A stretch of 64,000 nt of DNA, taken from contig OZ248539.1 of the NCBI GenBank assembly GCA_965234685.1, positions 1,488,001 through 1,552,000 of the forward strand. Reading direction: 5' to 3'. Positions 24,761 through 33,745 of this stretch are shown here, in pieces; the stretch's first letter is position 1, and each line of letters starts with the position of its first letter. The stretch is from Fimbriimonas planktonicus. GTDB taxonomy: Bacteria; Armatimonadota; Fimbriimonadia; Fimbriimonadales; Fimbriimonadaceae. Below the pieces are notes generated by a model. That model did not search any database and was not told where the DNA came from. It worked only from the letters and a program-made list of their open reading frames with translations. Both the position numbers and the translations under genes were made by a program.

Positions 24761-25162
24761 CTAACCGATCGGCTGACCCATCGACCAGTTGTGCCCAAAC
24801 GGGCACCGGAACTGCCCGTACCGGTCGCCCCAGAACTGGTCAGCTAGCGGCATCGTCACCACCCCGCCCGCATCAATTGCCCGCTGGAACTGGTTATCGA
24901 TGTCCGTGCAAGAAATGTGAATCGTCACCGGAACCATCTCGCCTTCCTTCGGGCCAAAGGAGCCGTAGTCCGGAAACTCGTCGTTCAGCATCAGCATCGA
25001 ATCGCCAATCTTCAGCTGAGCGTTCATCACCTTGCCTTCCGGCGTTTCCATCACTTCGATCGTAATTGCGCCGAGCGCCTGCTCATAAAACGCGATCGCT
25101 GCCCGCGCGTCGCGGACAACCAAGTAGGGGGTCAAAGTTGGGAAGGTGATATGTTCAGCCAT
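24761..25162 (-). CDS. VOC-superfamily protein (PhnB/glyoxalase-like)
   Basis: 133 residues with the paired beta-alpha-beta-beta-beta fold of the vicinal oxygen chelate superfamily: LTPYLVVRDARAAIAFYEQAL at the start and a second module with SCTDIDNQFQRAIDAGG, ending DRYGQFRCPFGHNWSM. This ending is typical of the PhnB-like subgroup, whose substrates are mostly unknown. The ATG is at 25162. It marks the right border of the accessory array, where base composition returns to that of the housekeeping genes. Confidence 0.85.
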   Translation of the reverse strand: MAEHITFPTLTPYLVVRDARAAIAFYEQALGAITIEVMETPEGKVMNAQLKIGDSMLMLNDEFPDYGSFGPKEGEMVPVTIHISCTDIDNQFQRAIDAGGVVTMPLADQFWGDRYGQFRCPFGHNWSMGQPIG

Positions 25163-25228
25163 GGTGTGTAATATATTCCTTACTCGGGAGTTTGTGATAT
25201 ATATTCGGTGGCCCCGGCCAAAAACGCC

Positions 25229-26152
25229 ATGCTCACCACCCTCCTCGCCGCGACAACCTTCCTCACCGCGCCGACCCTGGTTAACAAGGCATCCACTCCA
25301 GAAACCGTCGCCCTCAAGTCCTACTTAGACTCGGTTTACGGCAAGAAAATGCTCTCCGGCCAGTGCGACGACAAGTATCTGGAGTTCATCAAAACCACGA
25401 CCGGCGGCAAGGAACCGGCCATCATGGGCTACGACTTCAACGGCGTCTGCCCCTCCCAGAACGGAAATCGCGACGCCGAAAAAGCCATCCGCTGGGTAAA
25501 CGGCCGCGGCGGAATCGCCACTTTCCAATGGCACTGGATCTCGCCCAACGCCGATGGCGACTTCTATACCGACAAGTTCAAACTCGATCAGGCCCTCGCA
25601 AACCCGGAGAGCCAAGGCTACAAAAACTTGATCCGAGACCTGGACCTCGTCGCGAACAAGCTCAAAATCCTGCAACAAGCCAAGGTCCCCATCATCTGGC
25701 GCCCCCTCCACGAAGCCGAGGGCAAATGGTTCTGGTGGGGAAAGTCGGGCGAGGCCGCTTGCACAAAGCTCTACCGCCTGATGTACGACCGCTTCGTCAA
25801 CCGACATAAGCTGAACAACCTCATCTGGACCTGGACCAGCTACGGCAGCCAAAAGGGCAACTGGTACCCCGGAGACGACGTCGTCGACCTCATTGTTTGG
25901 GACTACGAAGACAAGTCGTCTTGGACCGACTACCAAACCCTCTTCGGCGGCCGCGGCAAACTCTTCGGCCTCGGCGAAGAAGGCAAACTGCCGGACCCCG
26001 AAAACTTCACCGCCCGCCCCTGGCTGTACTTCCTAACCTGGGCCTACATGATTGAGGATCCGAAGAAAGGCAACACCCCGGAATGGATCAAAAAGGTCTA
26101 CAACGACCCCCGAGTTGTCAACCTATCCGATCTCCCGACCTACCGCAAATAA
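25229..26152 (+). CDS. Exported GH26-like beta-mannanase
   Basis: Resembles family 26 endo-beta-1,4-mannanases, clan A (beta/alpha)8 enzymes that cut mannans outside the cell. ATG 25229 gives a 307-residue product with a short signal-like N-terminus (MLTTLLAATTFLTAPT); a GTG seven codons upstream (25208) is an alternative. The acid/base Glu lies in RPLHEAEGKWFWWG. The nucleophile Glu is probably in FGLGEEGKLPDP. IVWDYEDKSSW and the GGIATFQWHW segment also fit. It precedes a second exported glycosidase-like gene by 39 bases. Confidence 0.85.
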   Translation: MLTTLLAATTFLTAPTLVNKASTPETVALKSYLDSVYGKKMLSGQCDDKYLEFIKTTTGGKEPAIMGYDFNGVCPSQNGNRDAEKAIRWVNGRGGIATFQWHWISPNADGDFYTDKFKLDQALANPESQGYKNLIRDLDLVANKLKILQQAKVPIIWRPLHEAEGKWFWWGKSGEAACTKLYRLMYDRFVNRHKLNNLIWTWTSYGSQKGNWYPGDDVVDLIVWDYEDKSSWTDYQTLFGGRGKLFGLGEEGKLPDPENFTARPWLYFLTWAYMIEDPKKGNTPEWIKKVYNDPRVVNLSDLPTYRK

Positions 26153-26191
26153 CCCCTAGCCGGTTCGCCCCACCGAACCTATACTAGGAGC

Positions 26192-28789
26192 ATGATGTTG
26201 TCGCTGTTGCTAGCATCCGCGGTGCCGTTTGCCCCTCCCCTCGAGTTCATTCTCGACCGCACCGCCAGCATCCGCGTGTCGGAAGAAGGCGAAAACATCG
26301 CGACTTTCGGCTTCGGAATGTTCCGCACCGGCTGGCAATACACCGGCACTCAATCCGCCGATAACGGCCAAGGCAACCCCACCACCGCCAAGGCCGTCTG
26401 GTCCGGCGGCGAGGCGACCGTCGTCGGCGGCGTTACCGAACTAGCTGATGGCCTCCGCTTCCAAATCCAAGCCACGACAAACGCAAACGTCGGCCTAGAA
26501 AGCGCGCACCTCTACGGCAACTTCCCCACGCCAAAGTGGGCCGGCAGTATCGCCAACGTCGACGGCACCGACTTCCCCATCCCCCTCAATTTCGGCGGAA
26601 CCACGTTCCTCCGCGGAGGCAATGCCAGGACCGTAAAGTTCTCCAAAGGCGATCTAGAGGTCACCATCGAAGGCGACGCCAGCCGACCATCCGTCCTGCA
26701 AGACTCTCGCCAATGGTCGCCTCACGTGGAATGGCGCTTTAACGCCGTCGGCGGAACCTGGAATGCCAACACAACCCGAACCTACACCGTCACCCTAAAA
26801 ACCAACCGCCCCTACACGTTCTCCGTTCAACAGCCGTACACCATCACCGCCGGTCCTGACTGGGCCGAGCTCCCCTTCCCCCTCGATGTCACCCCCGGCT
26901 CCGCCCTCGATTGGTCCAGCACAGATTACAAACGCGCCGGATCAGAAGGCTGGCTAGAATCCCGAAACGGCCATTTCTACTTCCCCGGCAACCCCCAGCC
27001 GCAACGGTTCTATGGGGTCAACCTCGCCTTCTCTGCCATGTTCATGAGCAAGAAGGATTCGGAAAAGCTCGCCACCCGCCTCGCGCGCATGGGCTACAAC
27101 GCCGTCCGGCTCCACCACTTCGACTCTGAACTGACCGGCTGGTCTGGCGGAACCACAAGCACCAGCATCTTTCCGGACAAACTCGACCAACTCAACTACC
27201 TGGTCGCGATGCTGAAAAAGCGCGGCATTTATATCTCGCTCGACCTCTACACCATCCGCCAAATCCGCAACAACGAAGTCCTTACCGGTGCAACCGACGG
27301 CGACGAGTTCAAGGCGCTTCAACTGGTCAACCAAACTGCCCGAAACAACTGGCTAGCCTTCTCGACCAACCTGCTCAACTCGCTCAATCCCTACACGGGT
27401 CTGCGCTGGAAAGACGACCCTGCCATCGCCTGGATTGTGCCCGTTAACGAAAACAACATGGGCAGCGCCACCCGGTCCCTCTCCGCCACCTCGCGCGCCC
27501 TTTTCGATACGGCCTGGCAGAATGCCGGAAACACCGGCGCCTGGAACTACCAAAGCGACGCCGGGGTAAGGTTCGGCGCAAATCTACACGCCAACGCCTA
27601 CGCCTGGATGAAAACCGAGCTCAGAAACCTCGGCGTTAAGGCACTCCTTTCCGACGTCAACGGCTGGCACGACCAAAGTGTCCTCGTCGGACATCGCTCC
27701 AACCTGGACTACGTCGATAACCACTTCTATTGGGATCATCCCAACTTCTTGGAAAACGCGTGGTCGATCCCGTCTCGAGGCTGGGACAACGGCGGAATGG
27801 CGACCAAGGTCCTTGGTTCCGGTCTCCAAAGCATCGCCCTATCACGCGTTTACGGCAAACCGTTCACCCTGTCCGAGTTCAACTTCGCGGCGCCAAACCG
27901 CTTCCGGGCCGAGGGCGGCCTGCTGCTAGGTTCAATCGCGGCCCGCCAAGATTGGGATGCCGCGTTCCGGTTCGCTTGGAGCCACAACTCGGCGCGAATC
28001 CAAAACACCAGTCGCTTCGACTACTTCGACATGCAAGCCGACCCGATCGGCCTCGCGTCTGAGCGCGCGATCATCGCCCTGTTCCTCCGCCGAGACCTAG
28101 ATTCCGCGTCGGACGAAGGCGTCTTGCGCATTGATCCAAACGGCAGCGGCGTCGCAGGCGGCTACAACGCCCTCATGAGGCGGCAAATCCTTTCCCGCAA
28201 GCTGTACAGCTCAACGACCACCGGAGGCGACGGCAACCTCACCGACCCAACCGCACCGCAGCCGGTCCAAGTCGATACCGAAACCGGAACCCTCACCGTC
28301 AACACTCCGCGTACTCAAGGCATCTTCGCCCCGGTTGGCTCAAACGTCACGGCCGGCGGCCTCAGCGCCCTGCTGTCCGGCCATCGCGGTGCGCTCTGGG
28401 TAACCAGTGTCGACCGAAAGCCGATTCCGACGAGCAACCGCATCTTGCTCACCTTCCTCACCGACGTTCAGAACACGAATATTCGATACTCCGGACCAGA
28501 CCGAGACGTCATCGAAAGTTGGGGCATCACCCCGCACCTCGTCCGAGTCGGTTCAGCGGCGGTAACTCTTGCCGTCCAGAACCCCGCACGCTATACGGTC
28601 TATCGACTTGATATGGCCGGAAACCGAATCGCCGAGATTCCGGTCACGCGGACAACAACGACCCTCAGCTTCAATGTCACCAACTCAGGTCCGAGCGGCC
28701 AGACGCTTTATCACGAAATCAGCGGAGGCTCGATCCTTCCGATCCGCCGAGGACCAACAGGCATGAGGACAATTTTTCCGCAACAATGA
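26192..28789 (+). CDS. Large exported glycoside-hydrolase-like protein (cellulase superfamily fold)
   Basis: An 865-residue protein. A short signal (MMLSLLLASAVPFAPP) is followed by a beta-rich N-terminal module to about residue 255, a central (beta/alpha)8 barrel and beta-sandwich-like C-terminal modules. In the barrel, RFYGVNLAFSAMF, RLARMGYNAVRLHHFD and LKKRGIYISLDLY are typical of the GH5-like superfamily. VPVNENNMG could hold the acid/base Glu and FTLSEFNF the nucleophile Glu. The exact GH family cannot be named by eye. Together with the GH26 and GH127 genes it suggests plant-glycan degradation. Confidence 0.72.
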   Translation: MMLSLLLASAVPFAPPLEFILDRTASIRVSEEGENIATFGFGMFRTGWQYTGTQSADNGQGNPTTAKAVWSGGEATVVGGVTELADGLRFQIQATTNANVGLESAHLYGNFPTPKWAGSIANVDGTDFPIPLNFGGTTFLRGGNARTVKFSKGDLEVTIEGDASRPSVLQDSRQWSPHVEWRFNAVGGTWNANTTRTYTVTLKTNRPYTFSVQQPYTITAGPDWAELPFPLDVTPGSALDWSSTDYKRAGSEGWLESRNGHFYFPGNPQPQRFYGVNLAFSAMFMSKKDSEKLATRLARMGYNAVRLHHFDSELTGWSGGTTSTSIFPDKLDQLNYLVAMLKKRGIYISLDLYTIRQIRNNEVLTGATDGDEFKALQLVNQTARNNWLAFSTNLLNSLNPYTGLRWKDDPAIAWIVPVNENNMGSATRSLSATSRALFDTAWQNAGNTGAWNYQSDAGVRFGANLHANAYAWMKTELRNLGVKALLSDVNGWHDQSVLVGHRSNLDYVDNHFYWDHPNFLENAWSIPSRGWDNGGMATKVLGSGLQSIALSRVYGKPFTLSEFNFAAPNRFRAEGGLLLGSIAARQDWDAAFRFAWSHNSARIQNTSRFDYFDMQADPIGLASERAIIALFLRRDLDSASDEGVLRIDPNGSGVAGGYNALMRRQILSRKLYSSTTTGGDGNLTDPTAPQPVQVDTETGTLTVNTPRTQGIFAPVGSNVTAGGLSALLSGHRGALWVTSVDRKPIPTSNRILLTFLTDVQNTNIRYSGPDRDVIESWGITPHLVRVGSAAVTLAVQNPARYTVYRLDMAGNRIAEIPVTRTTTTLSFNVTNSGPSGQTLYHEISGGSILPIRRGPTGMRTIFPQQ

Positions 28790-28980
28790 CGACAATTGTC
28801 AGATCTTCTGCGATAGTCGGCAAACAATTCGCAATACCCACAAATAATTCTTCATTTAGCAACATTACTCCGCAGTAATACGTGCGTCAATCGATTAGTA
28901 GATACATGAAACTCGAGGCTCTTTCCTAAACTAGGTTAAGCCTTTGGGCAATTTGTCACGAGCATAGGTAAAGTATCGCG

Positions 28981-29691
28981 ATGCGACTACTAGGGATGGT
29001 TGGAGGAGCAAGTTGGGTTTCGACCGTGGAGTATTATCGCCACGTTAACAGCCTGGTGAATGAGCGGGCTGGCGGAGTCGAAGCCGCCAACATCGTCCTC
29101 TGGTCGCTAAATTTCGGAGACCTTCAGCGCAACAACATCGCCAATGATGCGGCTGCTACTTTTGATCTCATCCTCGAAGGCTGCAGAAAAATTGAATCAG
29201 CGGGCGCCGAAGCTATCATTATTTGCGCCAATTCGATGCACCGATATGTGGAAGAGCTTCAACCGCAGCTCAATGTGCCGATCATCGACCTCCGCCTTGC
29301 CGTAGCCCAAGAAGCTGAACGTCTCGGCCTCAAGCGCCTTCTCCTGTTAGGAACGCGCCCCACGATGGAAGACGGCTTCTGCCGTGAGTTTTTAGAGAAT
29401 CACGGCATCGAAGTTCTCATCCCGAACGCTTCCGATCGCGAGCTGATTCATCGAACCATTTTTGAAGAGATGGGCAAGGGCCTGTTCCGCATCGCTACTC
29501 GACAGTCCTACCGCGAGATCATCAATCGGGGCATCGCCGATGGCGCCGAAGGCGTGATCATGGGCTGCACCGAGATACCCATCCTTCTTGAAGGAGAAAA
29601 GCAGCCGGTGCCGTTCCTTGACAGCACCTTCCTGCATTCCCGTGCGGCAGTCGAGTTCATACTTTCGGGACGAACCGACGAATCACTTTAA
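28981..29691 (+). CDS. Aspartate/glutamate racemase family protein
   Basis: A 236-residue member of the Asp/Glu racemase family. The two catalytic cysteines are Cys82 in IICANSMH and the one in MGCTEIPILL near residue 193. The N-terminus LLGMVGGASWVSTVEYYRHVN matches the broad-specificity subgroup (YgeA/RacX-like). D-amino acids would serve the cell wall or signalling. The 191-base gap upstream is AT-richer and must hold its promoter; no gene is seen there. It overlaps the convergent esterase by 9 bases. Confidence 0.88.
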   Translation: MRLLGMVGGASWVSTVEYYRHVNSLVNERAGGVEAANIVLWSLNFGDLQRNNIANDAAATFDLILEGCRKIESAGAEAIIICANSMHRYVEELQPQLNVPIIDLRLAVAQEAERLGLKRLLLLGTRPTMEDGFCREFLENHGIEVLIPNASDRELIHRTIFEEMGKGLFRIATRQSYREIINRGIADGAEGVIMGCTEIPILLEGEKQPVPFLDSTFLHSRAAVEFILSGRTDESL

Positions 29692-30552
29692 CGTCTTCTC
29701 AAACCAGTCCAGAATCTGCCCGACCTGAACTTCGATTCCGGCCCAGCCGTGTCCCTTTCCGGGAACCGTCACCAGTTCGCACTTAACGCCAAGCTCCTTT
29801 AGCTTCTTGATCGTGATTTCTGACTGTTGGATAGGCACTAACAGGTCGGCATCGCCATGGACCAAGAAAGTTGGAGGCATAGAAGCCGTCATGAATGCCA
29901 GCGGCGACATACTTTTGCCAACTTCAACCATCTTCTCCTTAGGAGCTGTCTTAGGATCGTCCAAAAAGGCGCGCCCGTAGGTCGCCATAAGTAGAGGATT
30001 ATCAAACGCGAAGAATCCCGCTTTTCCGTAATTTGTGAAGTCCGTTGGTGGATAGAAAACTCCAACCGAGTTCACCAAAGCCGATTCCCGCTCCACCGGA
30101 TCTGGACCGCCCGGGTTGCCAGGGCTAGCCAAACTCGCGATCATCAGCGACAGATGCCCGCCGGCACTTCCTCCCGTAATCGCCAGCTTGTTCGCGTTAA
30201 CGCCGTACTCCGAGGCATGCGAGCGAACAAACCGAACCGCGCGCTGAACCTGCTTCACAATCTCCGGCACCTTATATCTCGGCTGCGCTCCGTGGACAAC
30301 CTGAAATACGGTGAAGCCTCTGTCCGTGCATTGCTTTGCCAGCTCGGTGTTGATGCTGTTATGGTTAGAAACCCAGCCTCCGCTGACCATGAAGATCACG
30401 GCAATCCCGTTCTGCTTCGCTGGACGAAAGACGTCCATCGTGAAAGCCGCCCCGTCTTGCTTCATATACACCACGTCTGACTTTCGGACAAAGTCCTGAG
30501 AATATGCCGTGGTGACAAGTAACGATAGGGCAAGGATGCCGAACGTCTTCAT
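29683..30552 (-). CDS. Exported alpha/beta hydrolase (esterase/lipase-like)
   Basis: 289 residues with a clear signal peptide (MKTFGILALSLLVTTAYSQ). The nucleophile elbow is GGSAGGHLSL. The acid is probably Asp in VHGDADLLVP, and the base His lies in GKGHGWAG near the C-terminus. VIFMVSGGWVSNH corresponds to the oxyanion-hole strand. Related proteins include acetyl-xylan and feruloyl-type esterases and prolyl-oligopeptidase-like esterases. An exported esterase would complement the glycosidases upstream. Confidence 0.87.
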   Translation of the reverse strand: MKTFGILALSLLVTTAYSQDFVRKSDVVYMKQDGAAFTMDVFRPAKQNGIAVIFMVSGGWVSNHNSINTELAKQCTDRGFTVFQVVHGAQPRYKVPEIVKQVQRAVRFVRSHASEYGVNANKLAITGGSAGGHLSLMIASLASPGNPGGPDPVERESALVNSVGVFYPPTDFTNYGKAGFFAFDNPLLMATYGRAFLDDPKTAPKEKMVEVGKSMSPLAFMTASMPPTFLVHGDADLLVPIQQSEITIKKLKELGVKCELVTVPGKGHGWAGIEVQVGQILDWFEKTLK

Positions 30553-30570
30553 AAGCCGAGCTTACAACGA

Positions 30571-30604
30571 AAAGGGCACCTCTTCAACCGAAGAGATGCC
30601 CTTT
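30571..30604 (-). terminator. Terminator hairpin after the pilin-like gene
   Basis: AAAGGGCACCTCTTC and GAAGAGATGCCCTTT form a 15-base stem with one mismatch around AACC. On the minus strand it is followed by TTTTCG. It separates the pilin-like gene (30626-31483) from the esterase gene. Confidence 0.75.
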
Positions 30605-30625
30605 CCGAACCAAATCAAAGAATGA

Positions 30626-31483
30626 TCAGGTGTTCGCCTTTCCGCCAGGAACGCCGCTCAAGTCACATGGCAGCGTGTAGGTCTGGCAGTCATTTCGATC
30701 TGGATAGAAATCGCAGTCCGAAGTCGAGCGACCGGGAAGGTTGCCATCACCTCGAATCCACTTCGCGTGTCCGTCGCCGTAGTTGACGGTGATTCCATCG
30801 TTGCCCTTGAAGTTGCCGTGGAAGTTCATCCACTCAAAGGCGCCCATGCGAGCTCGCTGATACATCTGGTTGCAGTAGGTTCCAGGTCGATAGAACTCGG
30901 TCTTCGGAGGCGTCGCTGAAGCCGTGAAATCGTAATACTTCGAGTGGAAGAACACGGTCGTTCCGACCGGATCCTGCATGTCCGCCTGGTTGAACACGCC
31001 GTCGCAAAGCGAACCCACGCCTGGATCCTGGAAGACGGCAAAGTTGGGTCCGAAGCTGGAGTAACGGTAAGCGCCCGTTGAACGAACCGAAAGTCCAAGC
31101 GGCGCCAATCGCGCCAGCATCGCATTCCAGTCCTCGCCGGGTGCATCGACTTTGCTCTGCAAAATGTCGACGTTCTTCATGTACGGAATGAGAGCATCGT
31201 AAAGGGTGAAGATTGGCTGGTTCGCCATGCTACCGAGTACGTACACCTGGCAAGATGGGCTAGCGATGACTCCGTTCGTTGCGTACAAGCTCTGCGGATA
31301 GTTGTCGTCGTAGTCGCCAAGATAAAGCATCGTCGCCGTTCCAAGCTGGCGCGTGTTGCTGAGGTCAACTGCTTTCTTACCCGCCAGCTTCGCCTGGGCA
31401 AACACCGGGAACAAAATTGCCGCTAGGATCGCGATAATCGCGATGACCACCAAAAGTTCAATCAGAGTAAATGCTCGCTTCAT
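30626..31483 (-). CDS. Type II secretion/type IV pilin-like protein (DUF1559-style)
   Basis: 285 residues starting at ATG 31483. The N-terminus MKRAFTLIELLVVIAIIAI is a classic prepilin leader (cleavage before Phe, Glu5 conserved) followed by a hydrophobic helix. The helix ends in LAAILFPVFAQAK, a hallmark of the expanded pilin-like families of Armatimonadota and Planctomycetes. The C-terminal half has the usual globular features (NYGDGHAKWIRGDG). Such proteins are exported to the surface, but most have no known function. An upstream ATG at 31513 would spoil the leader. Confidence 0.9.
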   Translation of the reverse strand: MKRAFTLIELLVVIAIIAILAAILFPVFAQAKLAGKKAVDLSNTRQLGTATMLYLGDYDDNYPQSLYATNGVIASPSCQVYVLGSMANQPIFTLYDALIPYMKNVDILQSKVDAPGEDWNAMLARLAPLGLSVRSTGAYRYSSFGPNFAVFQDPGVGSLCDGVFNQADMQDPVGTTVFFHSKYYDFTASATPPKTEFYRPGTYCNQMYQRARMGAFEWMNFHGNFKGNDGITVNYGDGHAKWIRGDGNLPGRSTSDCDFYPDRNDCQTYTLPCDLSGVPGGKANT

Positions 31484-31679
31484 AAATCCTCTCAAAGAGT
31501 GAATACGAGCCATTCTAGGCTAACGATTGTTAAGCAACGTTTAAGGTGCGAGCATTTTCATACCTGTGCCGAATCAACACGTATTGTTAAGAAAATATAA
31601 AGACATTCAGGGTTACCAAGGTGGAACACCCTAGGACCATCGCGCCACGCCGCGAGGCGGCTATGTTAATCTGTTGGGC

Positions 31680-33647
31680 ATGAGTTCGTTCCGGTATGTG
31701 CTGCCCTGCGCGGCGATCCTCCCCGCCATCGGGGTTTTCTACGCCACCCGCCCCGCCAACGCAGACAACGTAGAAACCACCGCGACGGCCCTTCCGGTCA
31801 TCAACCGGACCACAATCGACGGGAAGGCGGTCTCGATCGGAACCGGGAAGCTCACCGTCGTCGCCCTCACTGGGACCACCTGCCCGGTCGCAAAGCGCTA
31901 CGGCCCAACCCTCGCCGCCCTTGAAAAAACCTACGCCCCCCGAGGCGTTCAGTTCGTTTATGTCAACCCAACCGACAGCGAGCCGACCTCCGACATGCGT
32001 GCCGCCAAAACCCGCCTCGGCCTCAAAGGGTCTTACGTTCACGACAAGACGAAGGAAATCGCAAAGACTCTCGGCGCGACCACAACCACCGAAGTGTTCC
32101 TCCTAAACTCTGAGCGGAAGGTCATCTATCGAGGCGCGGTCGACGACCAATACGGCGTCACCTACAGCAAATCCAAGCCTGGCAACAACTTCCTCGCTCG
32201 CGCAATTGATGCGGGCCTAAAAGGAACCGCCCCGGCCGTCACCAAAACCCCGGCTCCGGGCTGTGTGCTCGACCTCTCCGACGTTGCCCCCATCCAAAAG
32301 CCCGTCACCTACCACAACCGCATCTCGCGCATCATCCAAGAGAACTGCCTTCCCTGCCACCGCCCAGGAGGAGTTGGACCTTTCACCCTCGACAGCTTCA
32401 GCAAGGTGAAAGACCGCGCCGCGATGATCAAGTTCGTCGTGAACAACAAGCAAATGCCACCGTGGTTTGCCGCCGACGCCAAGCCAAGCAAGTGGAAGAA
32501 CGACCGAAGCCTTTCCGAAGCCGACAAGCGCGACCTCCTCACCTGGATTGACTCAAAGACCCCGCTGGGTGATGCCAAAGAAGCTCCCGCACCGGTCACT
32601 TTCAACCCTGACTGGCAAATCGGCAAGCCCGACGAAATCTATCAACTCCACGCACCCATCGCGATCAAAGCCGACGGCTTCATGGAGTATCAAAACGTCA
32701 TCGTCCCGTTGAACTCCACGAAAGACCGATGGGTGAAGGGTATCGAAATCATCCCGACCGCACGTCAAGTCGTTCATCACATTCTCGTCTTTGTCGTGCC
32801 GAAAGGACAGCGTGGCGGCGGTCGGTCGGCGGAAAATATTGAAGGACTAAACGGATACTTCGCCATTTACGTACCGGGCAACAGCTCGATCATGTATCCA
32901 GACGGTCTAGCAAAACAGATCCCGGCTAACTCCGACCTGAGATTCCAAATTCACTACACGCCAAACGGAGAAGCCACGACCGACCAGTCCAAGATTGGAT
33001 TCATCTACAGCGAAACTCCGCCGAAACACGAAGTGCGAACCGCGGGCGTCTCAAACGTCTTCATCAACATCCCGCCTGGAGCCGATAACCACAAAGAAGT
33101 TGCCACCGTCACCGTGCCTTCCGATGTCGAAGTCCTTTCCTTCCTGCCCCACATGCACGTCCGCGGCAAAGCCTGTCGCTACGATGTCGTCTCCCCCGAT
33201 GGGAAACGGGAGACCCTGCTGGACGTACCGCGATACGACTTCAACTGGCAGTTGAGCTACGAGTACGCAAAGTGGAAGAAGCTTGAAAAGGGCCAGAAGA
33301 TCGAGTTCAGCGTTTGGTTCGACAACAGCGACAGGAACCCGGCGAACCCAGACCCAACCAAGCGAGTTCGATGGGGAGACCAAACCTACGAAGAAATGCA
33401 TCTGGGCTACGTCGAGTACATCGTCCCAGGCGCCACGCCGGGCGGTGACACACCCGGTATCGGCGCACGCCGCCGACAAGGCGTTGCGAACGTCGTCGAA
33501 GCGACCTTCGGACGACTCGACCGAAACAGCGACGGTTTCGTAACCGCGTCCGAAGCTGGATCCATGTGGGATCAAGTAAGGGCCGCCGATGCAAACAAGG
33601 ACGGCAAAGTCACCCTTGATGAAGCAAAGAAGGCCTTTGGCGGCTAG
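31680..33647 (+). CDS. Redoxin - cytochrome c-like - copper monooxygenase-like - EF-hand fusion, exported
   Basis: 655 residues with at least four parts. A signal/anchor opens the protein (VLPCAAILPAIGVFYATRPANA). Next is a thioredoxin-like redoxin with Cys68 in TTCPVAK, where the usual CxxC second Cys is absent. A heme-binding motif ENCLPCH follows (223-227). A region like copper type II ascorbate-dependent monooxygenase holds VVHHILVF and FLPHMHVRG as likely copper ligands. Two EF-hand loops close it (DRNSDGFVTASE and DANKDGKVTLDE). The ATG at 31680 is preferred to a TTG two codons earlier. Such mosaics are known mainly from Planctomycetes-type genomes. The substrate is unknown. Confidence 0.85.
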   Translation: MSSFRYVLPCAAILPAIGVFYATRPANADNVETTATALPVINRTTIDGKAVSIGTGKLTVVALTGTTCPVAKRYGPTLAALEKTYAPRGVQFVYVNPTDSEPTSDMRAAKTRLGLKGSYVHDKTKEIAKTLGATTTTEVFLLNSERKVIYRGAVDDQYGVTYSKSKPGNNFLARAIDAGLKGTAPAVTKTPAPGCVLDLSDVAPIQKPVTYHNRISRIIQENCLPCHRPGGVGPFTLDSFSKVKDRAAMIKFVVNNKQMPPWFAADAKPSKWKNDRSLSEADKRDLLTWIDSKTPLGDAKEAPAPVTFNPDWQIGKPDEIYQLHAPIAIKADGFMEYQNVIVPLNSTKDRWVKGIEIIPTARQVVHHILVFVVPKGQRGGGRSAENIEGLNGYFAIYVPGNSSIMYPDGLAKQIPANSDLRFQIHYTPNGEATTDQSKIGFIYSETPPKHEVRTAGVSNVFINIPPGADNHKEVATVTVPSDVEVLSFLPHMHVRGKACRYDVVSPDGKRETLLDVPRYDFNWQLSYEYAKWKKLEKGQKIEFSVWFDNSDRNPANPDPTKRVRWGDQTYEEMHLGYVEYIVPGATPGGDTPGIGARRRQGVANVVEATFGRLDRNSDGFVTASEAGSMWDQVRAADANKDGKVTLDEAKKAFGG

Positions 33648-33673
33648 AAGACTTCGATCCAAAAACAAAATGC

Positions 33674-33740
33674 ACTGATGGGAACATCACAACCCATCAG
33701 TTCCGTATGATGTTTCGCCACCGCCATGAGGGTGGCGAAA
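33674..33740 (+). promoter_or_regulatory. Two tandem hairpins in the fasciclin gene leader
   Basis: Hairpin 1 is ACTGATGGG (33674-33682) with CCCATCAGT (33693-33701). Hairpin 2 is TTTCGCCACC (33713-33722) with GGTGGCGAAA (33731-33740), ending five bases before the ATG. Both stems are perfect. The first may terminate the upstream gene; the second would cover the ribosome site. Confidence 0.6.
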
Positions 33741-33745
33741 CTCAG

